From Bacilli bacterium (GTDB lineage Bacteria; Bacillota_I; Bacilli_A; RFN20; CAG-826), in assembly GCA_024408335.1 (NCBI GenBank), contig JAKSVB010000001.1, positions 186,001 to 250,000 on the forward strand: a stretch of DNA of 64,000 bases, in the 5' to 3' direction. Shown piece after piece: positions 10,137 to 17,714 of this stretch; position 1 is the first letter of the stretch; every line of letters begins with the position of its first letter. The notes under the pieces are model-generated. The model was not told where the DNA came from. It searched no databases and saw only the letters and a list, made by a program, of their open reading frames with translations. A program made the position numbers and the translations under genes.

Positions 10137-10140
10137 AACA

Positions 10141-11757
10141 TTGGAAAAACGTACAAAATTCAAATTATTAGGAGTGTTTGGCCTTTTAGCAGGGGCTGTA
10201 ATGCTTTCAAGCTGTGTTTCGAATTTCTGTTCTGACGTTGAAAAAGCAAGAATTGCTTACCCATATGAGCAAGGCGTTACAGTTTATGTCGATGGACAAA
10301 GCGCCGTTCCTCAAGAATACAGAGATAATGGCTTAGCTTTTAACCCAATCGAAGGTAATACAGAGCTTTGGGCATACATCCCAGTTAACCCAACTGGCTA
10401 TTTTGCTGCAAACAAAGCATCGTTCTTAAACACAAATATCCTTGCTGCAGCTAAACAAAACGGAATCGCAACACCTTCCTACGATTACTTCAAACAACTC
10501 GACCAAAAGGTTTTAGAAACCGCTATTTCAGCCGCTAAAGCCGATGGTATTACAGTTAATGAAGCAACCTTAACAGCCGCACAAATCAACCCATTCAGCG
10601 TAGCTGACTGTATCGGTAATGAAAAAGGCGTCACAGAAAACAAAGATAGTATTCTTAGAAATTACGGCTACTTAAAATTCGTCACTGAAAAGAAAGATAG
10701 CGCCACAGCAAAGAACACCGTCACATTCGATTTCGGCAACTGGCAAAAATGGAATGATGAGATCGAACAAAAGATCGAAACCGAAAAACCAGGAAGCGGA
10801 TCTTCAAACGTTCCAAACGCCGAATACGTTACAATCTACAAAAAAGTCTTTAATGACTTAACTGCAAACATCCGTACTTGTATCACCACAAAAGAAGGCT
10901 CATATGGTCAATATGGTCCAAATTCAAATTGGTCGATCAAGATGGAAACAATCACTTGGGGAGACGCATGGTCACATGGTCTTTTCGAGGGTTTAATCGT
11001 CTACCCTGTATCCGCATTGATGGATAGCTTAAGTAATGCATTCGACCCAGGTTTATCTGGTATCGGTCAGATTTGGGCTTTAGTCATCACCACAATCATT
11101 GTTAGAGCGTTTGTTACTCTTCTCACTTTCAAGAGCACAATGGATCAACAAAAGATGCAGGCTCTTCAACCACAAATCGCAAGAATCCAAGCTAAATATC
11201 CTAACAGCAACACAAATAAAGCTGAACAGGCTAAGTTATCACAAGAGACAATGACTCTTTATAAGAGAAACAACATTAACATGTTCTCTTCAATCATCGC
11301 CCTCTTTGTTCAATTCCCTGTCTTCATTTCTGTTTGGGGTGGATTACAGGGGTCAGCCGCCTGATCAAGCGGTCAAGTCTTAGGACTTCGCTTATCAGAT
11401 ACAATTGCCAGCGTTTTAGGTAATTTCAGCGGAGCTTGGTACGCCAACGCTAATGGTTGGTGGACAGCAGCCATCCTCTTTGTTCTTATGGCAGCAATCC
11501 AATTCGTTGCTATGAAACTTCCACAATGGATCACAGCAAAGAGAACCAAGAAAATGTCAAAAACATCTGCAAATCCTGCAGCTGAGAAGTCAAACAAGAC
11601 CATGAAAAACGTCTCTTGGATCATGTTAATCATGACAATCGTTATGGGCTTCATGCTTCCAGCGGCAATGGGTGTCTATTGGGCAATCGGTGGCTTAGTC
11701 CAAATGGCTCAAACCGCTATTACACAAACAATCATGGCCCGCAAACAACGCAAATAA
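10141..11757 (+). CDS. yidC: Membrane insertase YidC (lipoprotein), interrupted by an in-frame TGA
   Basis: YidC/Oxa1 insertase that places proteins in the cytoplasmic membrane. The best start is TTG at 10141 with GGAG about 10 bases upstream; an ATG at 10111 lies inside rnpA. A lipobox (MLSSC) follows a signal segment. About 240 extracytoplasmic residues come before the first core helix, much more than in usual Gram-positive YidC. The core has the conserved MQALQPQIARIQAKYP loop and later helices to PAAMGVYWAIGGL. Codon 408 (11362-11364) is TGA, yet the frame continues unchanged with clear YidC sequence to TAA at 11757. TGA ends other genes here, so this is a nonsense mutation, a base-call error (for example from TTA) or programmed readthrough. 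Confidence 0.85.
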
Positions 11758-11775
11758 TCTTAGGAGATTTTGAAT

Positions 11776-12381
11776 ATGAAACACTTCACAAGCAAAACCG
11801 TCGAAGACGCAATTGAGGCAGCAAGTAAGGCCGTAGGCATTCCTGCTGAACAACTCATCTATAAAGTCATCGAAGAAAAGAAAGGCTTGTTCGGAATTGG
11901 CCGTGAAGCCACCATCGAAATTTACGATATTGATGATGCAGCAGCGTTTGCTGAAGAATACATCAAGACCGCTCTTGGCGGTATGGGTGTTGAAGCCGAA
12001 ACAACATCGACAATCGATGAAGGAATCATCCATTTAAACATCAATTCTGAAAGAAACCCTATTCTCATCGGTAAAAACGGCAGAACACTTCAAGCTCTTA
12101 ATGAGCTCACAAGATTAGCTGTCAGCAACAAATTCCACCACAGATACAGAATCCTTCTTGATGTCGGCGGATATAAAGAAGACAAATATGATCGTCTTGA
12201 ATGGATTGCTAAAAAGACAGCACGTGAGGTTCTTAAGACCAAAGTTGATGTCAAACTCGATCCAATGACAGCCGACGAAAGAAGAGTCGTTCACAACACT
12301 CTCAACGGCATGGCTCACATCAAAACCGAATCAAGCGGTGAAGGTCGCGATAGAGCTATCACAATCAAATACGTTGATTAA
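11776..12381 (+). CDS. jag: RNA-binding protein Jag/KhpB
   Basis: A 201-residue protein with an N-terminal Jag domain (KTVEDAIEAASKAVG, then EEKKGLFGIG), a KH domain with the GKNGRTLQALNEL loop, and a C-terminal R3H domain (DERRVVHNTL, ending RDRAITIKYV). In Firmicutes KhpB pairs with KhpA to bind RNA and influences cell elongation and division. The ATG at 11776 has AGGAGA upstream; an in-frame TTG two codons earlier is less likely. It follows yidC by 18 bases and ends just before a terminator, closing this operon. Confidence 0.93.
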   Translation: MKHFTSKTVEDAIEAASKAVGIPAEQLIYKVIEEKKGLFGIGREATIEIYDIDDAAAFAEEYIKTALGGMGVEAETTSTIDEGIIHLNINSERNPILIGKNGRTLQALNELTRLAVSNKFHHRYRILLDVGGYKEDKYDRLEWIAKKTAREVLKTKVDVKLDPMTADERRVVHNTLNGMAHIKTESSGEGRDRAITIKYVD

Positions 12382-12388
12382 TTAAACT

Positions 12389-12418
12389 AACAGGTCGAAA
12401 GGCCTGTTTTGTTTTTCT
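12389..12418 (+). terminator. Terminator after jag
   Basis: AACAGGTC pairs with GGCCTGTT (one G-T pair) around a GAAA tetraloop, followed by a T-rich tract. It closes the rpmH-rnpA-yidC-jag transcript. Confidence 0.88.
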
Positions 12419-12440
12419 AAGAAAATTTTTTCTTAGAATG

Positions 12441-12446
12441 TATAAT
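12441..12446 (+). promoter_or_regulatory. TATAAT box directly before mnmE (leaderless promoter)
   Basis: A perfect TATAAT lies six bases before the mnmE ATG at 12453, and no Shine-Dalgarno sequence is present. The expected transcript start coincides with the start codon, which predicts a leaderless mRNA. No strong -35 hexamer is visible. Confidence 0.65.
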
Positions 12447-12452
12447 GAGTAT

Positions 12453-13784
12453 ATGAATAACGTTATTATTGCTTTAGCCACACCACCACTTAAAGGAGCC
12501 CTTGCCCTGATTAGGCTCTCTGGAAACGGTGTTTTTGATATCACAGACCAAATATTCTCCAAAAAAGTCAGTGGAACAACCAATAGAGACATCTATTATG
12601 GCTCCATGAAGGATGAAGATGGAAACGTCATTGATATGGTCGTCGTTTACGCCTACAAAGGCCCAAATACCGCCACTGGAGAGGATGTAATTGAAATCTC
12701 CTGCCATGGCTCGATGCTTATCGTAAATCAAATCGTTGAAGCGTATCTAAAGAGAGGTGCAACATACGCCACAAGAGGAGAATTCTCTTCTAGGGCTTTT
12801 TATAACGGCAAGATGGACCTTATTGAGGCCGAATCAGTTAATGATTTAATTAACGCCACAACAATTGAAGCAAAAAACCTTAATTTGATGTCTTTAAGAG
12901 GAGAAACAAGCAGATTGGTGGATCCTCTTAAAAAGTCTATTGCGGACCTTCTTTCGCTTATCGAAGTTAATATCGATTATCCAGAATACGACGACATTGA
13001 AGAAGCAAACAAAGAGACAATTGCCCATAAGGTTGATGACATTAGAAAAACAATCGCTAACCTCATCAAAGGCGGCAAAGAAGGAAAAATTGTCAAAGAA
13101 GGCTTAAACGTAGCCATTGTTGGTGAACCTAACGTTGGCAAGTCTTCCCTCTTAAACGCTTTAATGAACGAAGATAAAGCTATAGTTTCTGATATTCCAG
13201 GCACAACAAGAGACGTTGTTGAAGGTGACATAGCAATCAAAGGCATCCAACTCCATCTTTTAGATACTGCTGGTATTAGAGAAAGCGATGACAAGATTGA
13301 GTCTTTAGGCATCGCAAAAAGCGAACAAATGATATCAAAAGCAGATTTAGTTATTCATGTTATTGACGCTAGAAAAGGCGAATCCGATGAGGATTTGCGC
13401 ATAAAATCGCTATCAGAAGGCAAAATTTATGTTCAAGTCTTTAATAAAGCAGACCTTATTTTAACTAAAGAAGAAGGGCACATCTATATAAGCGCACTCA
13501 ACAAAGACATAAAAACCCTTTTAGACCAAGTCTACGATGAGCTTGGCTTGTCAGACGACGCTTTCAAATCCCCTTCTCTTTCAAGCGCAAGACAACTTGG
13601 GCTTCTTATGAAGATTGACCAAGATCTTTTAAAAGCAAAAGAAGATGCTTTAAAGGAACTCCCAATAGATTTAGTTTCAGTTAGCTTAATGTCCGCCTAT
13701 AACGGCTCCAGGGAGCTTTTAGGCGAGGGAGCTACCATGGATTTGACTGATGAGATCTTCTCTCGTTTCTGCGTAGGTAAGTAA
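12453..13784 (+). CDS. mnmE: tRNA modification GTPase MnmE
   Basis: With MnmG it installs the cmnm5 group on wobble uridine of tRNAs; 443 residues. The N-terminal folate-binding domain contains ALALIRLSG. The G domain has P-loop GEPNVGKSSL, switch region PGTTRD, DTAGIRE and the NKAD base-recognition motif. The C-terminal helical domain ends with FCVGK, the expected catalytic Cys motif. The chosen start (MNNVIIALATPP) aligns with the family; an ATG five codons upstream would overlap the TATAAT box. tatD follows after one base. Confidence 0.95.
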   Translation: MNNVIIALATPPLKGALALIRLSGNGVFDITDQIFSKKVSGTTNRDIYYGSMKDEDGNVIDMVVVYAYKGPNTATGEDVIEISCHGSMLIVNQIVEAYLKRGATYATRGEFSSRAFYNGKMDLIEAESVNDLINATTIEAKNLNLMSLRGETSRLVDPLKKSIADLLSLIEVNIDYPEYDDIEEANKETIAHKVDDIRKTIANLIKGGKEGKIVKEGLNVAIVGEPNVGKSSLLNALMNEDKAIVSDIPGTTRDVVEGDIAIKGIQLHLLDTAGIRESDDKIESLGIAKSEQMISKADLVIHVIDARKGESDEDLRIKSLSEGKIYVQVFNKADLILTKEEGHIYISALNKDIKTLLDQVYDELGLSDDAFKSPSLSSARQLGLLMKIDQDLLKAKEDALKELPIDLVSVSLMSAYNGSRELLGEGATMDLTDEIFSRFCVGK

Positions 13785-13785
13785 G

Positions 13786-14559
13786 ATGTTAGACTCACAC
13801 TGCCACTTAGACGATTCTTCTATCTACGAAGATAGAGAAAGAATAGTAAAAGAAGCCAAAGAAGCAGGCGTTTCTTTAATGATCACTATCGGATGTGATT
13901 TGGAATCATCAAAGAGAGCCATAGAAATCGCCCACGAGTTTGAGGGTGTTTACGCTGCAATAGGCTTCCATCCGCAAAACCTTGAGAACGTTAGTGATGA
14001 TGCGCTAGAAGAAATAAGAAAAATGGCTTCTGATAAGAAGGTTGTCGCCATTGGTGAAATCGGCCTTGATTATCACTGGTTCAAAGAAAAGAGCGAACAC
14101 GATAATCAAAAGGTTTGGTTCAACAAACAAATCGATCTAGCAAACGAACTTCATTTACCTATATCAATTCACGCTAGAGACGCCACAGAAGACACATACG
14201 AAATGTTAGTAAACAACCCACCAAAATATGGCGCCGTCTTACACTGTTATAGCGGTTCAACCGAGATGATGGATAAGTTTGACAAGTTAGGTCTTTACTA
14301 TGGATTCGATGGCCCAATTACCTATAAAAATTCTGTAACTCCAAAAGAGAATGTTAAACGTTGTCCAATAGATAAGATACTTACCGAAACGGATTCGCCA
14401 TACCTTACTCCTACCCCGTTCCGCGGCACCTTAAATGGACCAAAACACATCAAGGAAATCCTTCAAGAAATGGCGAATTTGCGTGGGGTTTCTATAAATG
14501 AAATGGAAATTGCTGTGGAAAACAATTTCAAGAGGCTTTTTGAGACAAATGAAGATTAA
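13786..14559 (+). CDS. tatD: TatD family metal-dependent deoxyribonuclease
   Basis: A 257-residue TIM-barrel hydrolase of the amidohydrolase superfamily. Metal ligands are visible in MLDSHCHLD, in AIGEIGLDYHW and in the downstream His segments (PISIHARD, VLHCYSG) and TETDSPYL. The ATG comes one base after the mnmE stop and the 3' end overlaps rnmV by 11 bases. The tatD-rnmV-ksgA order is standard in Firmicutes, where the enzyme is assigned to nucleic-acid quality control. Confidence 0.93.
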   Translation: MLDSHCHLDDSSIYEDRERIVKEAKEAGVSLMITIGCDLESSKRAIEIAHEFEGVYAAIGFHPQNLENVSDDALEEIRKMASDKKVVAIGEIGLDYHWFKEKSEHDNQKVWFNKQIDLANELHLPISIHARDATEDTYEMLVNNPPKYGAVLHCYSGSTEMMDKFDKLGLYYGFDGPITYKNSVTPKENVKRCPIDKILTETDSPYLTPTPFRGTLNGPKHIKEILQEMANLRGVSINEMEIAVENNFKRLFETNED

Positions 14560-15091
14560 ATACCCAAACGTAATTGTTGTTGAAGGCAAGATGGACAAAG
14601 ACTTATTGGAGTCGTTTTTGGAAGTTGATATTGTAACTACAAATGGCTCTGAAGTTTCACGTGAAACCATAAATTATGTCAAAGAACTGTCCAAAAACAG
14701 AAATGTCGTAGTGCTTACTGACCCTGACGCTCCAGGAAAGAGAATCCGAGATATTTTGAACTCCGAAATTCCAGGTTTATATAACGCCTTCGTTCCAAAA
14801 GAGAAATCTATTAAAAAACATAAGGTTGGAGTCGCTGAATGCGACAAGAAAACGATTCTTGAAGCGTTAGAAAACCTGATGTGCCCAGTGGCAGATGTAC
14901 CAGATTCTGATTTAACGATGGCGGATTTGTTCGAATTTGGATTAACTGGCCATCAAAACTCTGTGGAGATTAGAAAAAAGCTTGAGAACGCTTTGCATAT
15001 TGATCAAGTTAATGGCAAGACCCTTCTTAAAAGGCTTAAGGCTCTTGGAATTAACAAAAAGGATTTAGAGGAGATTATCAAAAATGGATGA
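14549..15091 (+). CDS. rnmV: Ribonuclease M5
   Basis: TOPRIM nuclease that matures 5S rRNA, 180 residues from ATG at 14549. The TOPRIM motifs are VVEGKMDKD near the N-terminus and LTDPDAPGKRIR. The chosen start, MKIKYPNVIVVEG, matches the family; in-frame ATG codons further upstream lie deeper inside tatD. It ends with TGA, which overlaps the ksgA start. The product acts with the ribosome and KsgA neighbours in rRNA maturation. Confidence 0.92.
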   Translation: MKIKYPNVIVVEGKMDKDLLESFLEVDIVTTNGSEVSRETINYVKELSKNRNVVVLTDPDAPGKRIRDILNSEIPGLYNAFVPKEKSIKKHKVGVAECDKKTILEALENLMCPVADVPDSDLTMADLFEFGLTGHQNSVEIRKKLENALHIDQVNGKTLLKRLKALGINKKDLEEIIKNG

Positions 15092-15884
15092 AGCAAAATA
15101 TTTTGAAAAAGTTGCGGAATATAAACTCCTAGCAAAACATGAAGTTGGCCAAAACTTCTTGGTCGACCCTGTTGTCGCGCATAGAATCGTCGATCTTGCT
15201 GAGATTTCTGAAAGCGACAAGGTCTTAGAAATCGGTTCTGGAGCGGGATCTCTGTCTTTTTTCATCGAACAACAAGCCAAAGAAGCCGATTTAATTGACA
15301 TTGATGAAGGCCTCATTGCCAAAATCACCGAGGATTTCAAAGAGTCAAAAAACTTGAATATCCAATTAGGAAACGCGATGAAATGGGATTATGAGCCATA
15401 CACAAAAATCATCAGCAACCTTCCTTATTACATCACCAGCGCGATTCTTGAAAGAATCCTTTTGAATGCGAAAGCCTTGAAAAAAGGCGTTTTCATGGTT
15501 CAAAAAGAAGTTATCGCAAGACTGAACGCTCCTGTAGGAAACGACAATTACGGACCATTAACGATTTTAATAAAATACAGAACCAAATATTCAAAGGGTT
15601 TTGTTGTTTCACGTAACTCCTTCGTTCCTGCTCCACACATTGAATCTAGCGTCTTTGTGCTGGACGTTATTAATGACAACGTAGAAGAGGCCGTAAAGCT
15701 TTACTCATTATGTTCAGCGATGTTCCTCCACAAGAGAAAAACCATATTGAACAACCTCGGCTCTTATCTAAAAGATAACGAAAAAGCGAAAACCGTATTA
15801 GAGAAAGCGAAAATTCCTGAGAATAAACGCCCTCAAGAACTCGGTTTGGAGATGTATTTATCTCTTTTAAGCGCTTTGGAATAA
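15084..15884 (+). CDS. rsmA: 16S rRNA dimethyladenosine transferase KsgA
   Basis: S-adenosylmethionine-dependent enzyme that dimethylates two adjacent adenines near the 3' end of 16S rRNA; 266 residues. The SAM motif is VLEIGSGAGSL and the adenine-binding motif is NLPYYITS. The N-terminal segment has the usual KHEVGQNFLVDP. Its ATG overlaps the last 8 bases of rnmV. Resistance to kasugamycin arises when this gene is lost in other bacteria. Confidence 0.95.
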   Translation: MDEAKYFEKVAEYKLLAKHEVGQNFLVDPVVAHRIVDLAEISESDKVLEIGSGAGSLSFFIEQQAKEADLIDIDEGLIAKITEDFKESKNLNIQLGNAMKWDYEPYTKIISNLPYYITSAILERILLNAKALKKGVFMVQKEVIARLNAPVGNDNYGPLTILIKYRTKYSKGFVVSRNSFVPAPHIESSVFVLDVINDNVEEAVKLYSLCSAMFLHKRKTILNNLGSYLKDNEKAKTVLEKAKIPENKRPQELGLEMYLSLLSALE

Positions 15885-15932
15885 GTTTTGTTGATTTAAT
15901 AAATCAAACTAGTACAATTTCCTTACAAAATT

Positions 15933-16802
15933 ATGCTTTTTAACAAGAATATCCAAATTGTCAAATCCAGAGCCAAGATCAACCTATCCCTAAAAGTGGT
16001 TGGCACAAGAGAAAACGGTTACCACGATCTTGAAATGGTAATGGTTCCTCTTGAGATGCACGACGTCATTGAAATAGTTCGTAGACCTGGCGCTCTAGAC
16101 ACATACATCACATCAGACGACGTTGGTTTAGCTCACCTTCATAACAACCTTTGTACTGTTGCGGTTGAAGCCATGAGAAAAGAGTTTGGGTTCAAAGACA
16201 ACTTTGATATCAACATCCATAAAGAGATTCCTTTTGCTGCTGGTCTTGGTGGAGGTTCGTCAAACGCTGCCGCAGTTATTGAAAGCTTAATCAAGATTCT
16301 CGGCATCAAAACGGATGACGAAACAATCAATCGTATCGCTTTAAGCATTGGTGCAGACGTTCCTTTTTTCCTAAAAGGAAAACCATGTTTAGCCCAAGGC
16401 CTTGGAGAACAATTAACACCTATTGAAATCAAATCCCCATACCACTGTTTAATCGTCAAACCTCAACAAGGATTGAGTACAAAAGCAGTATATGAAGTAG
16501 CGGATAACTTTGATAAAGCGGATATAGACACCAATAAGATATTGGCTGCACTAAAGGAAGACGACATCGTCGAGCTTGGCAAAGACATCGGAAACGATTT
16601 ATATGCCCCTGCAAAAAGCCTTCTTCCTGAAGTCGAAAAGATCGTTGAATCGCTTAAGGCTGATGGGTTCCCTGTTGCCGCAATGACTGGAAGTGGATCA
16701 GCGTGTTTTGCGCTCTCGAAAGACAAGAAGCTCGTAAAAGAGAAAGCAAAGGATTACAGAAAACTCGGCTATATAGTCAAAGTCACAAAAACGATAATCT
16801 AA
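15933..16802 (+). CDS. ispE: 4-diphosphocytidyl-2-C-methyl-D-erythritol kinase
   Basis: GHMP kinase of the MEP isoprenoid pathway, 289 residues. It contains SRAKINLSLKV and GYHDLEMVM near the N-terminus, the ATP loop PFAAGLGGGSSNAAA and the C-terminal GSGSACFAL motif. No Shine-Dalgarno is seen; a TACAAT box (15913-15918) lies 14 bases before the ATG, so the leader would be only a few bases long. It implies that isoprenoids are made by the MEP route here. Confidence 0.94.
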   Translation: MLFNKNIQIVKSRAKINLSLKVVGTRENGYHDLEMVMVPLEMHDVIEIVRRPGALDTYITSDDVGLAHLHNNLCTVAVEAMRKEFGFKDNFDINIHKEIPFAAGLGGGSSNAAAVIESLIKILGIKTDDETINRIALSIGADVPFFLKGKPCLAQGLGEQLTPIEIKSPYHCLIVKPQQGLSTKAVYEVADNFDKADIDTNKILAALKEDDIVELGKDIGNDLYAPAKSLLPEVEKIVESLKADGFPVAAMTGSGSACFALSKDKKLVKEKAKDYRKLGYIVKVTKTII

Positions 16803-17110
16803 TTGAAACGACCTCTCGAAAAAGGTGTTTTCTAAAACCTTTAAAAAAGTTATCAATAAAGCGTTAATGGTTTTAATAGAAGAAAACGAATAGCGGCAAA
16901 ATAAAAAACCGCAAGCAATTTCATCTAACCATCGCTCGATCGGTAAAAATATTTTTTACCGCCCAACCCAAGGGCATTTTTATTAATTGCAGTTTTTTGC
17001 TGTTCTACTTAACTTTGCACAAAGTTAGGTTTTTTGATTGTCGATAGTATGATTTCTAACTTCCGAGACCTTCATATATGACTTGTTGCTTGATTTTAAA
17101 AATTTCTATA
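16803..17110 (+). other. Intergenic region with several small inverted repeats
   Basis: No gene was found. The region holds weak hairpins: GCGG/CCGC around an A-rich loop near 16892-16912, CGGTAAAAA-TAT-TTTTTACCG near 16958-16978, and GCCC/GGGC followed by ATTTTTATT near 16979-16996, then the terminator at 17008-17035. Together they probably end the ispE transcript. A small RNA cannot be excluded, but no family was recognised. Confidence 0.4.
17008..17035 (+). terminator. Rho-independent terminator
   Basis: TAACTTTG-CA-CAAAGTTA is a perfect palindrome, extended by a C-G pair and a T-G pair, and followed by GTTTTTT. It lies upstream of the antitoxin gene and probably ends rightward transcription from ispE. 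Confidence 0.7.
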
Positions 17111-17138
17111 TTGAAAGTAATGTAAAAAGCGTTACAAT
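17111..17138 (+). promoter_or_regulatory. Promoter of the RelB/DinJ-like gene with direct repeats
   Basis: TTGAAA (17111-17116), a 16-base spacer and TACAAT (17133-17138) form a promoter. The -10 region is embedded in a direct repeat, GCGTTACAA occurring twice 11 bases apart (from 17129), which could be an autoregulatory operator. The ATG at 17149 would be only about 4 bases from the transcript start. Confidence 0.6.
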
Positions 17139-17148
17139 AGCGTTACAA

Positions 17149-17433
17149 ATGAAAAATGAAAAAACATCGAAAACAACGCTGAATTTACGTATAGATAGCC
17201 AGCTTAAAAAACAAGCTGAATCTGTCTTTGAAAATTTAGGTATATCAATGTCATCTGGCGTTGTTTTGTATTTGAAATCCGTGGTTAGAGAACAGGGCAT
17301 TCCTTTTGATGTTAAGCTAGATAAAAAGTCGACCAAACCTACTGTTAAAGGAGAAAAGCATATAAAAATCGAATATTTAGAAGATGAGGTTTTAGATGAT
17401 GATTCCCTCTTGTCCGCGCTTAATAAATTATAG
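17149..17433 (+). CDS. RelB/DinJ-family antitoxin-like protein (orphan)
   Basis: A 94-residue protein whose N-terminal half (TTLNLRIDSQLKKQAESVFENLGISMSSGVVLYLK, split here as a ribbon strand and two helices) matches the ribbon-helix-helix fold of RelB/DinJ antitoxins, followed by the typical GIPF segment. The C-terminal tail is charged and would be the toxin-binding part. No toxin gene lies on either side: the downstream 280 bases contain no credible frame. The start at 17149 is chosen because the promoter lies directly upstream; an upstream in-frame start at 17083 would lie before that promoter. Confidence 0.75.
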   Translation: MKNEKTSKTTLNLRIDSQLKKQAESVFENLGISMSSGVVLYLKSVVREQGIPFDVKLDKKSTKPTVKGEKHIKIEYLEDEVLDDDSLLSALNKL

Positions 17434-17639
17434 TTAACACGCACAAGAGCACGTCCTTAAATATAATGACCCTAAGGGGCTTTTTTTGTTCCTTAAAAGT
17501 TCTCGCGAAAAATTGGTAAAGACCGAAATTTCTTTTTTTTATAAAAAATGATACACAAATTAGTGAATTATGGTTAGAATATAACCAACAAAGGCAAACG
17601 ATTGACTGTACAAGTGATTTTTTGCCGAATAAATCTTGT

Positions 17640-17714
17640 TGTGAATGGGGTCCAACAAGCTAATTCAAAACCCCAAGAAAGGATAATACTATCTAAAGTA
17701 TTAGTATTCATTTT
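17640..17714 (+). promoter_or_regulatory. Structured 5' leader of the repeat lipoprotein gene
   Basis: In the 281-base gap after the antitoxin gene, the last 80 bases hold two stem-loops. CTTGTTG pairs with CAACAAG (17635-17660 region), and TAATACT (17684-17690) pairs with AGTATTA (17697-17703). A Shine-Dalgarno-like AAAGGA (17678-17683) lies directly before the second stem, 31 bases from the ATG. Folding of the stem would bring it close to the start codon. The rest of the gap, 17434-17630, shows only a weak CCCT/AGGG hairpin with T tract near 17471-17488. Confidence 0.4.

Noticed and set aside
10141-11757. TGA read as Trp (Mycoplasma code) to explain yidC
   Set aside because: TGA stops yaaA, rnmV, GDPD and rqcP at sensible places, and conserved Trp codons are TGG throughout.
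14498-14548. Upstream extension of rnmV inside tatD
   Set aside because: The ATG at 14549 gives the conserved N-terminus; the extension is out-of-frame tatD coding sequence.
16858-16998. Possible structured small RNA between ispE and the antitoxin
   Set aside because: The hairpins are short and AT rich and are better explained as termination signals; no known RNA family was recognised.
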